DNA from: Tretioscincus oriximinensis
Lineage: Eukaryota > Chordata > Lepidosauria > Squamata > Gymnophthalmidae
Length of the DNA stretch: 64,000 nucleotides
NCBI GenBank assembly: GCA_022410635.1
Contig: JAJVDF010000467.1
Location: 709,646-773,645 of the forward strand
Direction: 5' to 3'
Below are positions 10,305-22,849 of the stretch, piece by piece (within the stretch, counting starts at the first letter, position 1; each line of letters begins with the position of its first letter). The position numbers were made by a program, and so were the translations under genes. The notes beneath the pieces are model-generated. The model searched no databases. It was not told the DNA's origin and saw only the letters and a list, made by a program, of their open reading frames with translations.

Positions 10305-10752
10305 CCATTGGTTAGACATCCCTTCCCGGTTCGGTCCTCTGTGAAATGAATACCGGTATTTACCTGAGATGGTGTTCAAGAGGACGGAGAGGGAAGGGAT
10401 GTCGTCCCTCCCATCGACTAGGGAGGAGTCACTTCTACCTTGTTTCGATGTTCGCCTTGGACGGTTAACCTCTTGGTATGGAATTTCCATTTTGGGTTTT
10501 CTTGGTTATGTTAATAAACCTGGTTTTGCACTCTTTTGGTGTTGCCTCCTATTTGTTTTTTACTGGTTGGGTCAAGGTGTGTTGTATATCCTTTTCTACC
10601 TTCGGCTCCAGAAGACTGGGGTCTCTATCCCTGTCACAGGGGAATTATGGGTAGGGAGATACTATTTTCTGTCACTTCCTGTAGGGGTCTCCTGGAATAA
10701 CCCATTGGTTAGACATCCCTTCCCTCTCCGTCCACTTGAACACCACCTCAGT
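10305..10752. repeat. DIRS right-end inverted / complementary repeats
   Basis: A segment at 10314-10325 (ACATCCCTTCCC) pairs with GGGAAGGGATGT at about 10390-10401. The longer segment 10363-10402 (CTGAGATGGTGTTCAAG onward) is the inverted copy of 10711-10750 with few mismatches. The motif CCCATTGGTTAGACATCCC appears in direct orientation at about 10307 and 10700. DIRS elements are known to end in inverted terminal repeats and to carry an internal region complementary to their ends, which fits this arrangement. The exact right edge is uncertain. Confidence 0.7.
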
Positions 10753-11006
10753 TACGTGTTCATTTTCTGGCTATATAGCCTGATTGCACAAAAACCTACA
10801 GCTCTTTTCTCTTCACCTTTGCTATCCCGAAACACGCATATGGAGCCGTTGAAAAAGATCAGATTTCTACTCTTTGTTCTTTCATGTTTTTTCAGCCAGT
10901 AGAGACAGAAATCATAGAGATGGAGCGTATATGTGTGTTTATCTGCTTGAGATTGCATTAATATCTGTTAGAGTATCTGAAGAAAATCAGGAGTAAAATA
11001 ATTGTA

Positions 11007-11024
11007 GGTTTTGCTGCATTCTTT
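11007..11024. repeat. Target-site duplication, left copy (second L1)
   Basis: GGTTTTGCTGCATTCTTT matches 13667-13684 with one mismatch (C/G at the eleventh base). It precedes the oligo(T) that marks the 3' end of the minus-strand L1. Confidence 0.85.
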
Positions 11025-11180
11025 TTTTTTTTAATTTTTTTTTATTTTTTCTAATTAATATACACATATATATTTACATACATTTATATTCCCCCCCTCC
11101 CCATTTTCCCTCCCCCGGGCTATTGGTANAGCATTTTCTATCTTTGGTGGGGTTCTATATATTTCTTTGTTTTCATATAA

Positions 11181-13666
11181 TTACAGCTCGTATATCAACC
11201 TTAATTTATAATTTATTGAGGGTTGTAGTATTTCCCGGCTTAAATAATTATATATTCTCACCCAAGTTTCTTTCATTTCCCTTACTTTGTTATAGTTATT
11301 CATGTGATTTATTTTCGTTGAGTTTATGTCTGTCATCATTTTGTCTATTATATAGTTGTACCATACTGATATATTTCTTTTTGTTCCATCTTTCCATCCT
11401 CTTAAGAATGTTAATTGTGCACGCGTTAATAAATCTTCTATATTTTTCTTTTGTTTATTTGATTGTATATTTTCCAGGTCCGAAATTATAATCACCATTT
11501 TATTTGTTAGCGTCAAGTTTATTTGTAGTATTTTATTTATTTCTTTNCAAGTTTCTTTCATTTCCCTTACTTTGTTATAGTTATTCATGTGATTTATTTT
11601 CGTTGAGTTTATGTCTGTCATCATTTTGTCTATTATATAGTTGTACCATACTGATATATTTCTTTTTGTTCCATCTTTCCATCCTCTTAAGAATGTTAAT
11701 TGTGCACNCGTTAATAAATCTTCTATATTTTTCTTTTGTTTATTTGATTGTATATTTTCCAGGTCCGAAATTATAATCACCATTTTATTTGTTAGCGTCA
11801 AGTTTATTTGTAGTATTTTATTTATTTCTTTTTGGATTTTTATCCAAAATTCTTGTGCCTTCGGACATCCCCATATCACGTGATTATAATCTGCGGGTAT
11901 CTGGCATCCAAACCAACATCTGTTTGAATAGTTATTTAGAATGTGAGCTAATCTATTTGGCGTTAAATGCCACCTATGNATAATCTTTTTTCTAGCTTCT
12001 TTTAATTTACTCATTTTCTCATTTCTTATTGATTTGATTGCCTTTTCTACCTCCAATTCTTGTATGGGAAAGTCTTTTTTCCATCTATTCGTTAGCTCTT
12101 TTATTATTGATTTGTTTGTATTATTTATTATTGCGTATATTTCCGAGACTATTTTCTTTTGTTCTTGTATTACTTTATGGACTGTTTTATCCCATTTATT
12201 TTCCTCTGCTCTTATGATTTCCTTTATTGTTCTATCATTTATATATTGATGGATGCCTCTTATTTGTAGCCAGAAATTTTGGCCTATTTTTTCTGTTATT
12301 TCCTGTAATGTATATGGTTCTAAGTTGGTTTTATATAGTTGGTGTAATCTAGTGATTCCTTGTATTTCTAATTTTTTTATTGCCCTGTTTAGGTTTGTGT
12401 CTTGTCCATTATTTATTTTATATATCAGTTGGTATTTACTATTATTTTTGTCCGTTATTGTCTTTTTTCTTGTTTTCCATATTTTCATCATTGAGATGAA
12501 TGGTTCTTTCCATTGGTGTTCTACATTTCTTGGATAAGTGTTGAAGAGTATATCTTTTGTTTCTATTTCGTTTATCTGTTTTATTACTCTTGCCCATTTT
12601 TTTTGTGAATATTGGATTTCCAATATATTGTTTAATTGAAATGCATCGTGTATTTTGTGGATGTCTGGTATACCCCATCCCCCTTCATTTTCATTTGATA
12701 TTAGCCATTTTTTCTTTAGTCTTGTCTTTTTATTATTATTTGCCCATTTTATTATTATATTTGTCCATTTTTCTAATTCTTTACTTGAGACTGGTGTTAT
12801 CAATGTTTGGAATAAATAACTTAATGATGGTATGATAAACATTTTTATTATTCTTATTTTTTCCATTTTTGTATGGTATTTATTTCTCCATTGTTTTAAG
12901 TTTTTGTTTATTTTTTCCCAAACTTTATCGTAGTTTTCTTTGTTAATTTTTTTAGTGTTCCTATATAGCCATATCCCAAAATATTTTATTTTTTTTATTC
13001 CTAATTTTAAGCCTGATCTTCTCCTTATTTCTAATTGTTCTCTTGGTGGGGTATTTTGGAATATTATTTCTGATTTCTCAATATTTACCTGTAGGCCCGA
13101 CATTTTTTTAAATTGAGCTAATGTTTCCTTAATGTGTATTATCATATTTAGGGGCTGACTTGAAATTACTAGTGCATCGTCAGCAAATAGGTTTAAGCGA
13201 TTTTCTGTTTCCCCTATCGTGTATCCTTCCCAATTGTTATTATCCCTTATTGAATTTGCTAATATTTCGATTGCAATTGTAAATAGAGCTGGGGATAATG
13301 GGCATCCCTGTTTCATTCCATTTTTAATTGGAATTTTTCCTGTCATGGAGTTATTTACCTTTATTGTTACCGTGTTCCCTGAGTATAGGTTTTTCAATGT
13401 CTTACAAAATTTAATTCCCAGGTTCATTTTCTTACATGTTTCTAATAAAAATTGATGATTCACCTTATCAAATGCCTTCATAACATCTAATTTTAATAAG
13501 GCAATTTTCTTTATATTATCCCTTGCATGTAACCATACCGTCTGTATATTTTTTATTGGATCTCCAATCTTTCGACCTTTAATAAACCCGTATTGGTCTT
13601 CGTGTATGACTGTTGGGAGTATTTCAGCTAATCTATTTGCCATTATCTTTGTAAGTATTTTATAAT
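11181..13666 (-). CDS. L1 ORF2 protein, truncated (RT and C-terminus)
   Basis: The frame is open from the truncation point to a stop at 11181. It reads from the RT fingers (MANRLAEILP, then EDQYGFIKGR) through the palm with LLKLDVMKAFDKVNH (catalytic Asp in LDV), KQGCPLSPALF (RT block 4), LFADDALV (the catalytic ADD), to a thumb region. It ends with CWFGCQIPADYNHVIWGCP, the C-terminal Cys/His motif, and a short tail. The endonuclease is absent because of 5' truncation, so it is not autonomous. Intact L1 ORF2 is usually 1200-1300 residues; this piece is about 820 including a 95-residue in-frame duplication (11263-11832). Reverse transcription at a nicked target is the family role. Confidence 0.85.
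11263..11832. repeat. 285-bp exact tandem duplication inside L1 ORF2
   Basis: The segment 11263-11547 is repeated at 11548-11832. Apart from N bases I see no differences. The period of 285 keeps the reading frame (95 codons). One N sits exactly at the joint (11547) and another inside the second copy (11708). Either a very recent duplication or, more likely, an assembly or polishing artefact. Confidence 0.85.
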
Positions 13667-13684
13667 GGTTTTGCTGGATTCTTT
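13667..13684. repeat. Target-site duplication, right copy (second L1)
   Basis: GGTTTTGCTGGATTCTTT, one mismatch to 11007-11024. ASTN1 intron sequence resumes after it. Confidence 0.85.
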
Positions 13685-13884
13685 AAATTCACAGTTTAAG
13701 TCTAATTTAAATATAGCCATAGTTTGTAATAGCCATCGTCTGTGGCTGGTATGTCCCTATTTCAAGTTATAATCCACATATCTTCTGCTCAGTGCAGAAA
13801 GGGCCAATATTTATTATTTCCTGTTATTTGGTGATCCAGCTTTTAATTAGATGTTAAGTGACCTCGTATTCCATCTCCTCATAA

Positions 13885-14118
<234 letters not shown>

Positions 14119-14209
14119 TGATTTTTTTGTAAATGTTTGTAGCAAGGAAGTCTTGTAGGCTTAGAGACTGTCAAGGAAGAGGTAAGCAGCAATAGCTTTT
14201 GTAGACAAG

Positions 14210-14300
14210 TCTGCAAGAAGTATCTTCAGATGCTTCTCCAGAAGTAAACTTTTCTATGGAAGTTCATGCTGCCTATCTTTTTGGGGAAGAAATACTGAAC
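14210..14300 (+). repeat. Penelope-type terminal module, degraded
   Basis: The segment GTAGACAAG...CAGAAGTAAACTTTTCTATGG...TTCATGCTGCC resembles the palindromic modules at 36844-36935 and 60395-60470, which end in GAAAGCTTATGCTGCC-like sequence. It is a short relic only. Confidence 0.45.
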
Positions 14301-14393
14301 ATGGCTATTTCGTTTCATTCTACTGGTGTAAAACTCGATCATAGTCAGGAAGACACCCTTATCCTGAGGTTTTTTTTTTTTTAGCGAAATAGT

Positions 14394-15081
14394 TGTGGCG
14401 TTCTCCATTTTAAAGGTTTGTATTTCTTTTATAAACTTACCAGATATCCCAGAGGGAGGGGGGAAGAGCAGGCCTGGGCAGGGGCGTGGCTTCCTGAGTC
14501 CCTGTTTGGGAGGGTGCGTGGCTGGAGGAGCCAGCCAACGGGGCCTCGAATAGCTGGCTTGTGAGCAGATAAAAGGGAAGCTGACCAGAGCTAGGGGCCT
14601 TTCTGTCAAGTAAGACTTGCGGTGTAGCAAGTTGACAGAGGGGTCCGCTTCTGATCTGCCTCAGAGGGAGGGGGTGGAAGTGTATGGAGGCCTGAAAGAG
14701 TCAAAGTTGAGGCTTGACTTGGGGCTAAAATAAATAAAGAGACATTGTTCCTGTCTCTTTAAGTTCTGGAAACAAAGGTTGCTCTTGCTTGGAGTTTGAG
14801 CTTGAGTCAGGCTTACTTTATAAAAGCCGAAGCTTTATTATTCTTAACTTCTTTCTATTTCTTATTTAACAATAAACTTGTTATTTGTTTCAATTCAAAT
14901 ATTTCTTTCCTTTGTTTATGTAACAACACTAAATAAACACACTACTGGTGGGGGCTGGGAATAATGCCCCATCAATGAGGTAAATACAGAGGCCTTGCGT
15001 AGGCCTGAGGATATGTCTGTTGTGGCACCCCTAGCTGGGAGGGTCATCTAACAGTGGAGCCCTCAAGTAGGGGTCGCCACA
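14394..15081 (+). mobile_element. Probable solo LTR of an endogenous retroelement
   Basis: The segment begins TGTGGCG and ends CGCCACA, a 7-bp inverted terminal pair with the TG...CA ends of LTRs. The flanks are ATAGT and ATAAT (4/5 identical), consistent with an eroded 5-bp target duplication. Inside are a TATA-like GATAAAAGGG (about 14568) and an AATAAA at about 14871. No gag, pol or env sequence adjoins it, so it would be a solo LTR formed by recombination. Alternative: an unrelated repeat with chance ends. Orientation is taken from the order of TATA-like and poly(A)-like signals. Confidence 0.5.
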
Positions 15082-15204
15082 ATAATGTCTCAGAAACACA
15101 ACTGAAGATGTATGTATAAAAGGACAATCTAAGTAGAGAGCTCAAAGCAGATGTATCATACCTATTAGTTGATTTCAAAGAAGTGCCCATGTTAGTCTTT
15201 GTTC

Positions 15205-15262
15205 ATAAATCTATCAAGGGAGGTATGTAGCACTTTGGAGACTAACAAAAGGAAAGCAGGCA
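15205..15262. repeat. Penelope-type terminal fragment
   Basis: Contains AGCACTTTGGAGACTAACAAAA followed by CAGGCAGTATGAGCC, the same block seen at 36787-36835 and 48025-48070. A short isolated relic. Confidence 0.45.
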
Positions 15263-15384
15263 GTATGAGCCTTTGTGTCTTGGAGGAAATGTTGCAATCT
15301 GTGTGATATGTGGTTCATAGAGGGTTCTTCACTAGTAATCTGTTGAGAATGATGTCTCCTGTTTGAACCTTCTGAGAAAGATAG

Positions 15385-15695
15385 TATCTGTTTCCAGAAG
15401 AGGTGGTAGCAGCTAGTAGTCTGGATAGCTTTAAGAGAGGATTAGACAAATTCAAGGACACCAAGGGTATAAATAGCTACTAGGATGGACGTCTTGATGC
15501 TGCCTCTGAGATGGAGCAACAGGCAATATTCCCAAAATATCATTTGCAGGATGTTGGGAACAGTTGAAGATTTTGCCTTCTTCTGTTCCAGATTTCCCAT
15601 GTGTAATTGGTGAGCCACTGTGTGAGACAGAATGCTGGACTAGATGGGCTCCGGCCCGATTCAGCAGGGCTTCTCTTATGTTCTTATGTTCTAGC
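15385..15695 (+). mobile_element. CR1-type LINE 3' end
   Basis: Carries the end of the RT coding region (TTTCCAGAAGAGGTGGTAGC, then GGATAGCTTTAAGAGAGG) and the 3' tail with GCTACTAGGATGGA, GACAGAATGCTGGAC and a terminal TCTTATGTTCTTATGTTCT. Clearly homologous to the end of the element at 1-2395 (2090-2392). Confidence 0.85.
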
Positions 15696-15699
15696 ATAC

Positions 15700-16800
15700 C
15701 AGTGATCTATATTAAGGCTTCCTTAATGCAGGTAGGCTTCTTCTCATGAAGATGTAGTTATATTATTGGAATGGAACTTCCATAAAACATGTAAGTTTAG
15801 AAGTGCATTGCATGGGACCCTTACACTGTATAGGGGCCTGAGCATAAAGGGGATAAGATGGAAAGAGTAATCAGAAAGATACTTGCTAGTTTAAACCTTA
15901 TGATGATAACTCTTCCCCCCCCCCCCCAAATAAACCTAGGTTGTTCCATAGGTACCAATATGGCACCAATTGGTATGACAGATATATGAACTGCTCTAGA
16001 AGCTATGATGTGGATTCCAAGGCATCAATGATAAACTCTTGTTCTCAGCACTGGTGTTGGAAGAATTGTAAATACTGAGCAGCTATTTGTTGTTTGTCCT
16101 TGATATTTGTAAAAAGTAATAAACTGTGCTTTGTATCAAAGTTCAGTCTTTCACTTCTGATCCACTTTCATGTCATAACAAAGTGCAATTTGCCATGTAT
16201 TGCAGACACCAGAGTCAAGTGATGAATTGCCACCCAGCCCTTCTCCTGTATCCTGGGAATTGGCAACTACCTAAATATTTTGAAATTAATGCTACACTGC
16301 ATTAAAGGATTGTTCTAAGGATTGCTGACAAAACATAAATGGGACTTGGAATGTATTGAAGCAATTTATAAACTGTACGTTGTTTTCCTGTGAGATTTAT
16401 GCACAGAGAAGAATTTGCATCAATTACTCACAATTTGATACACCTTTCAGCACTTTGTTTTCTATCTACCTTTGTGCCAAGATGCTTGCAGCTCAGTCTG
16501 GTTAGTGGGTTGTGTACCCAGTTTCCAAATATTCATTTGAAAAGGCTGGTTCCAGCTTCCCAGACTGTAGAGACAAATGCTCTTTTGTGAAAAGGCTGAG
16601 TTTATACCTTTGCCAAACCTAAGCCCCCTTACCATCTGTGTGCAGATGGCTGGAGACAGTAGAAGCAGAATAACACATGCTGTGTATACCAGAGTAGGAG
16701 TTTTAGCTTAGGAACCCAGAAAGTAATGGCCTAGTGATAGAAATGTGATAGAAATGGCTTATGGCCATACTGCTATACTATCCATTAGATGGATATCCCA
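15700..16800. other. Intron sequence, no feature recognised
   Basis: A C-run at 15917-15927 and AT-rich single-copy-looking DNA. No exon with splice sites and no transposon ends visible. Confidence 0.5.
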
Positions 16801-16804
16801 TAGT

Positions 16805-17085
16805 TTAATCTCAGGTCCTTTATGNACACACCTAGTAATCCAGTTCAAGTACTCAATAGCCACATTGTCTGTATAGGACTAGTAGTAATCCAGATCAGAT
16901 TCATACTAAATGTACACCACATTTATCAGTATTACATCCATACCAGTTCTGTCTGTTTCAGATTTATCAATGGTGCATCCACATGTAGGTCACATCTGAG
17001 TGTGGGTGCGGCTGCATTGTAGCACATTCTGCCTGGGTTCTAATGCTATCCAACCTGCTTAATGCAGATATATACAGCTAATTTG
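16805..17085 (+). repeat. Unclassified interspersed repeat, copy 1
   Basis: Shares long colinear similarity with 45070-45690 (same strand; CTAGTAATCCAGTT, then AATCAGAT...ACTAA) and with the reverse complement of 24660-24890 (GTACACCACATTTATCAGTA, then CACATCTGAGTG). A shorter fragment lies at 20215-20330. No coding capacity, poly(A) tail or terminal repeat is visible. Contains an N at 16825. Confidence 0.6.
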
Positions 17086-17324
17086 TATTAAACAAATTTA
17101 AATTTATAAGTGTAGATTTAGCATTGTGATTGTATATAGGGCCTGTGTTACTGTTGTGCATCAAAGACACTTTAACTAGAGCACCAGGACAACCAGGTCC
17201 CATTGCTGTAATAGAGACATTTTCCAGGCTGAAGGAAGCAACAAGAACTCTAAACATGATTCTCTCTGTGTGCTGATAGATGTGAGATATATCCCAGGAA
17301 ATTCACCAACGATGCTGAACTTAG

Positions 17325-17696
<372 letters not shown>

Positions 17697-17810
17697 TAGT
17701 GGTGCACAAGTGAGAAAGTGTTTCTCTAATGGAATGAAGGAACTTTCTTTTTCATATATTACTCACTGACCTAGGAGAAATCTGCAAGGTTTCACATCTA
17801 TCATAGGTTC

Positions 17811-17876
17811 CAAAGTTTTTTCAAAGGCATTTGAGAATATCAGTTGCTATTCTCCAATGCCTTTGAAAAAACTTTG
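17811..17876. other. Near-perfect 28-bp hairpin in ASTN1 intron
   Basis: Arm 17811-17838 and arm 17849-17876 are reverse complements at 27 of 28 positions (mismatch T17832/C17855), with a 10-nt loop ATCAGTTGCT. It begins 120 bp after the exon donor. The size suits a small-RNA precursor or a minimal palindromic MITE. I do not recognise it as a known microRNA. Confidence 0.8.
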
Positions 17877-18154
17877 AGCATATAAATGAGGCTCTGCCTA
17901 GCAGTGTAGAAATGCAGGTTCCACATCCTTGTGACATTGGAGTGCCCAAAAAGTATGGCATCTGCACAATGGAACATCCTGGTGACTCACTGAGGATGGG
18001 CGAGCATACATTCCATAAAGCAAGTTATCCAACTGTAGTCTTCTTGATGTTCACCAGTTAAAATTTTTATCATTCCTTACCAACTTCAGCCACAGGAAGA
18101 TTGAAACCATTTTTACTGAAAAAGAAAAACAAACCATCTCTCAAGTGTCTTAGG

Positions 18155-18315
18155 TCCCTGGTTATCTGAAGGAGTGCCTTCTCTCATATAGACCTCCCTG
18201 TGTATTAAGAACGTGAAGAGATGGTCTACTTGTAGCTTCTGCCTCCTTAGAAGTGCAAGGAGTAAGGCCTTTCTGTGGCAACCCTAAACTGTGAAACAAC
18301 CTCCTTCTATAAATT
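18155..18315 (+). mobile_element. L2-type LINE 3' fragment
   Basis: Reads like the degenerate C-terminal end of an L2-type ORF2 (GGCCTTTCTGTGGCAACCCTAAACTGTGAAACAACC, i.e. a 'VxWNxL' region) comparable with 3345-3420 and 57140-57180. The 3' tail is missing. Confidence 0.5.
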
Positions 18316-18342
18316 GGCCAGAAACCTAGGTTTTGATGCCTG

Positions 18343-18645
18343 ATTAAGAACATAAGAACAAGAACATAAAAAGAGCCATACTGGATCAGGCCACAGCCCA
18401 TCAAGTCCAGCATTCTGTGTCACACAGAGGCCCACCAGATGCACCTGGGCGGTCCGAACAGAGGAAAGCAAAATATGCACCTGTTCATAACTCCCTGCAA
18501 ATAGTATTTCAGGAGTCCTGCCTGTTGCTCCATCCCGGAGGCAACATCCAGACATCCATCCTAGTATCCATTTATACCCTTGGTGTCCATAAACGTGTCT
18601 ATAAGAACATAAGAAGAGCCATACTGGATCAGACCACAGCCCCAA
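18343..18645 (-). mobile_element. CR1-type LINE 3' end, plus a second short copy
   Basis: Minus-strand copy of the tail seen at 2180-2392: starts AAGAACATAAGAACAAGAACATAAAAAGAGCC and continues through CCAGCATTCTGTGTCACACAGAGGCCCACC to GGATGTTGCC-type sequence. At 18602-18640 a second, truncated start of the same tail (AAGAACATAAGAAGAGCC) follows, so two insertions abut in the same orientation. Confidence 0.8.
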
Positions 18646-18715
18646 AATCCTCTCTTTATCAAGAATCTCTTTTGATTCTTAGCTCCCCCTGTGGGTTTTG
18701 TCCTTGCCAGGAAAG

Positions 18716-18875
18716 AGGAAGGAGGAGGAGGACTGGGTTTTTATACCACACTGTTCTCGCCCAAAGGGACTCAAAGCAGTTTACAAACAATTTTTCACCC
18801 AAAGGCTTACATTCTATCTTCCCCGTCACATTGAGAAGATGATCTTTCTTCATCTACTTGTGATTTCTCACTTTC
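18716..18875 (-). mobile_element. SINE 3' part (CTT-tailed family)
   Basis: Inverted copy of the tail shared with 29400-29556 and 40880-41105: GTTTTTATACCACACT, AAAGGGACTCAAAGCAG and CTTACATTCTATCTTCCCC. The tRNA-like head is absent. Confidence 0.7.
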
Positions 18876-18903
18876 GAATAGCTAAGACTGAATCTTAAGG
18901 CCA

Positions 18904-18962
18904 GTAGAGGTCATTCATTTCTCTCTATGGCAGACACATAGGCCTTGAATGAATGACCTCTC
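18904..18962. repeat. Short inverted repeat
   Basis: AGAGGTCATTCAT (about 18906-18918) and ATGAATGACCTCT (about 18949-18961) are perfect inverted copies separated by about 30 bp. Possibly a small MITE or chance foldback. Confidence 0.5.
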
Positions 18963-19394
18963 TGTTGAAAGACCGAAGCTGGGACCTGTTGATGAAGGGC
19001 AGAATATAAATTTCTAAAATAAATAAATAAACAAATAATATAGGCGCTTAAGGGTTAACTTAATATCAGATAGATTAACCTTCTAAGGTGCATCAAGAAT
19101 TATCCTTAGAAATGTGTACAAGCTATTTTTATTTTTGAGCAAGGGCTTAGCTGTGTTCAATTTGATTTTCTTCCCTGAACGGAAGACAATTAATGGTCTG
19201 GCCAATAGAAACAGGAATATAAAATATAAAGATCAGGAGATTAGGGAGTTATAAAAGCCTTTACATGGAAATAGTGGTGGAAAGGGCACAAATAGATATT
19301 AACGTTAAGATTACAGAGGAAGAAAAAAGACTATTAACTGAACCAATTATTGATCAAGAAGGGGAATAGGCAATAAACCCACTGTGGAATTAAT

Positions 19395-19655
19395 TTCCAG
19401 AAGAAGTGGTGACAGCTGGCAGCCTTGATAGCTTTAAAAAAGGATTAGACAAGCTCATGGAAGCCAAGGGTATAAGTAGCTACTAGGACGGTTTCCTTGG
19501 TACTGCCTCCGAGCAACAGGCAGGATTCCTGAAATACTATTTGCAGGGATTTGCCTTCTTCTGTTTCAGACTGCCCAGGTGCAATTGGTGGGCCTCTGTG
19601 TGAGCTCTGTGTTGATTCAGTAGGGCTCTTTTTATGTTTGTATGTTCTTACCTTC
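19395..19655 (+). mobile_element. CR1-type LINE 3' end
   Basis: Same structure as 15385-15695: TTCCAGAAGAAGTGGTGACAG, GATAGCTTTAAAAAAGGATT, GCTACTAGGA, GTGGGCCTCTGTGTGAG, then ATGTTCTTACC at the end. The middle of the tail is shortened. Confidence 0.8.
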
Positions 19656-19937
19656 AGAGGATGGTGCTATGAACTGTTCCTATCCACACCCTCAGGGGGA
19701 TGTTCCCTATCTTTCACACTTTCCCAAGCAGATACATTTTTGCTCCTAGCTCAGAAGCAAAAAATAAAATAAAATTGAAAATTATATTCTCTACACTTTT
19801 CATATTCTTCATGCTTGGCTGCTCTCCCAAGTGTGATTAGATGAATACACAGAGTTGTCAACATTTTCCAGTTGAAAAATCAGGATACGGGAAACTGTTC
19901 AAGCAGCCTGCAGCCTAATCCATGCCCCCACATTTGA

Positions 19938-20160
19938 TAGACTGGTCTTGTTGTTAGCGTGTCAGACTCTAACTCTAGTCTCCTGTTTCAATTCTGCACT
20001 CCTCCATGAAGCAAGCTGGCTGACCTTGAGCTAGTCAAAGTTCTTCAGAGCTCTCTCAGTCCCAGCTACTTCATAAGATATCTGCGGTGAAGAATGGAAG
20101 GTTATGTAAACAACAAATCCTACTCCTACTCCTTTTTCTTCCCTTTCTTTCCCTTTCTCT
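19938..20160 (+). mobile_element. tRNA-headed SINE (second head type), diverged
   Basis: A diverged head TGGTCTTGTTGTTAGCGTGTCAGACTCTAA with a B-box-like CTGTTTCAATTCTGCACTCC, followed by CTGGCTGACCTTGAGCTAGTCA and a CTCTCTCAGTCCCAGCTACTTCA body, as at 34358-34560. Ends in CTACTCCTACTCC repeats. Confidence 0.65.
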
Positions 20161-20214
20161 TCCTCCTCTATGTGTCCCAGTTTTAAAAGGCCACATTTTT
20201 TAAACTTTGAATTC

Positions 20215-20330
20215 CTCTATCTGCAATAGTGAAGGTAGGTCACATTAATCAGCTCTTCATCTGTATCAGTTCTATCTGTTCTGGATTAAACAGAGAAGCA
20301 TCAACAGGTAATGCTGCCATATGTCAAGGA
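20215..20330 (+). repeat. Unclassified interspersed repeat, short fragment
   Basis: CACATTAATCAGCTCTTCATCTGTATCAGTTCTATCTG followed by GGATTAAACAG aligns with 16920-16975 of copy 1. Only this core is recognisable. Confidence 0.4.
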
Positions 20331-20964
20331 TTTTGCAAGCAATTTATGATTTTTAAAGTCTATGAAGGATGAAAAGAGAAAAACGCCGTTATTTTTTAAT
20401 TGTCTTGTTCCTTATCTTAGCAGCAGTTTACATAGACAACAGTTCTTCTATTCTTAAGCCAAAAGTAGTAAGACTACATAAATAATAACTCTTCAGTTGC
20501 ACAAAAGGAGCAAGACTGACAGAATAGTTCTTGTGTTCAAATGCAAAAGCCTAAGGGTTCACCGTTTAGTAGTAACAGACCATACCAGGCACATGGAATC
20601 ATGAACTAGCTAACTGACACAGTTCAGGGTTGTTTCAGCAATACGTAACCTTAAACTGAAGTCCTTATTTATAACTTCCAGCCCAGGGTGATGGCTCCCT
20701 CCCCAACACTGCCATGACTATGCCTATTTTCTTTCATGTTTGAATGAGCTCAGGCCACGGATATACAGGTTCAAGCGAACTTTGCTAACATATTCTGCCA
20801 TTGATAAGAATACCGAAAACCCATTCTCTTTCCCTGATCTCTTGATCATTTTGGTTAACACCTTTCAGCTCAGGTTGCTAATTATTTCCTTACTGCACCT
20901 ACAACATCTGCTTGCATCTTCAGCAGAGATCCGTGACCTCTGATCCTGGGCAGTTCCATAGTAA

Positions 20965-22849
<1,885 letters not shown>

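Larger units (their letters stand above)
4440..10752 (+). mobile_element. DIRS-type (tyrosine recombinase) retrotransposon, split by an L1
   Basis: Seen in order on the + strand: a gag-like region (about 4552-6247), reverse transcriptase (about 6250-6900), RNase H (7185-7256 continuing at 8588-8845), a linker, a tyrosine recombinase (about 9288-10210) and an inverted-repeat region (10305-10752). This order, and a recombinase in place of a DDE integrase, define DIRS elements (YR retrotransposons), known from lizards, frogs and fish. The element is interrupted at 7272-8572 by an L1. The left boundary is uncertain: it starts somewhere after the Tc1 right end at 4436, and I could not find a convincing partner for the right-end repeat there. 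Frameshifts occur in gag, RT and recombinase. Confidence 0.85.
11025..13666 (-). mobile_element. L1 LINE, 5'-truncated, young
   Basis: It is bracketed by an 18-bp target duplication with one mismatch. The + strand starts with a T-rich tract (11025-11060), the inverted poly(A). Retained: the RT domain, the C-terminal region and the 3' UTR. The open frame is free of stops over 2.4 kb, in contrast to every other LINE here. The insertion lies about 240 bp upstream of an ASTN1 exon, in the preceding intron, antisense to the gene. Four single-N positions (11129, 11547, 11708, 11979) fall inside it. Confidence 0.92.

Noticed and set aside
11123..12835. Phe/Tyr/Leu-rich open frames on the + strand that look like membrane proteins
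   Set aside because: Antisense shadows of the A-rich L1 ORF2 on the minus strand.
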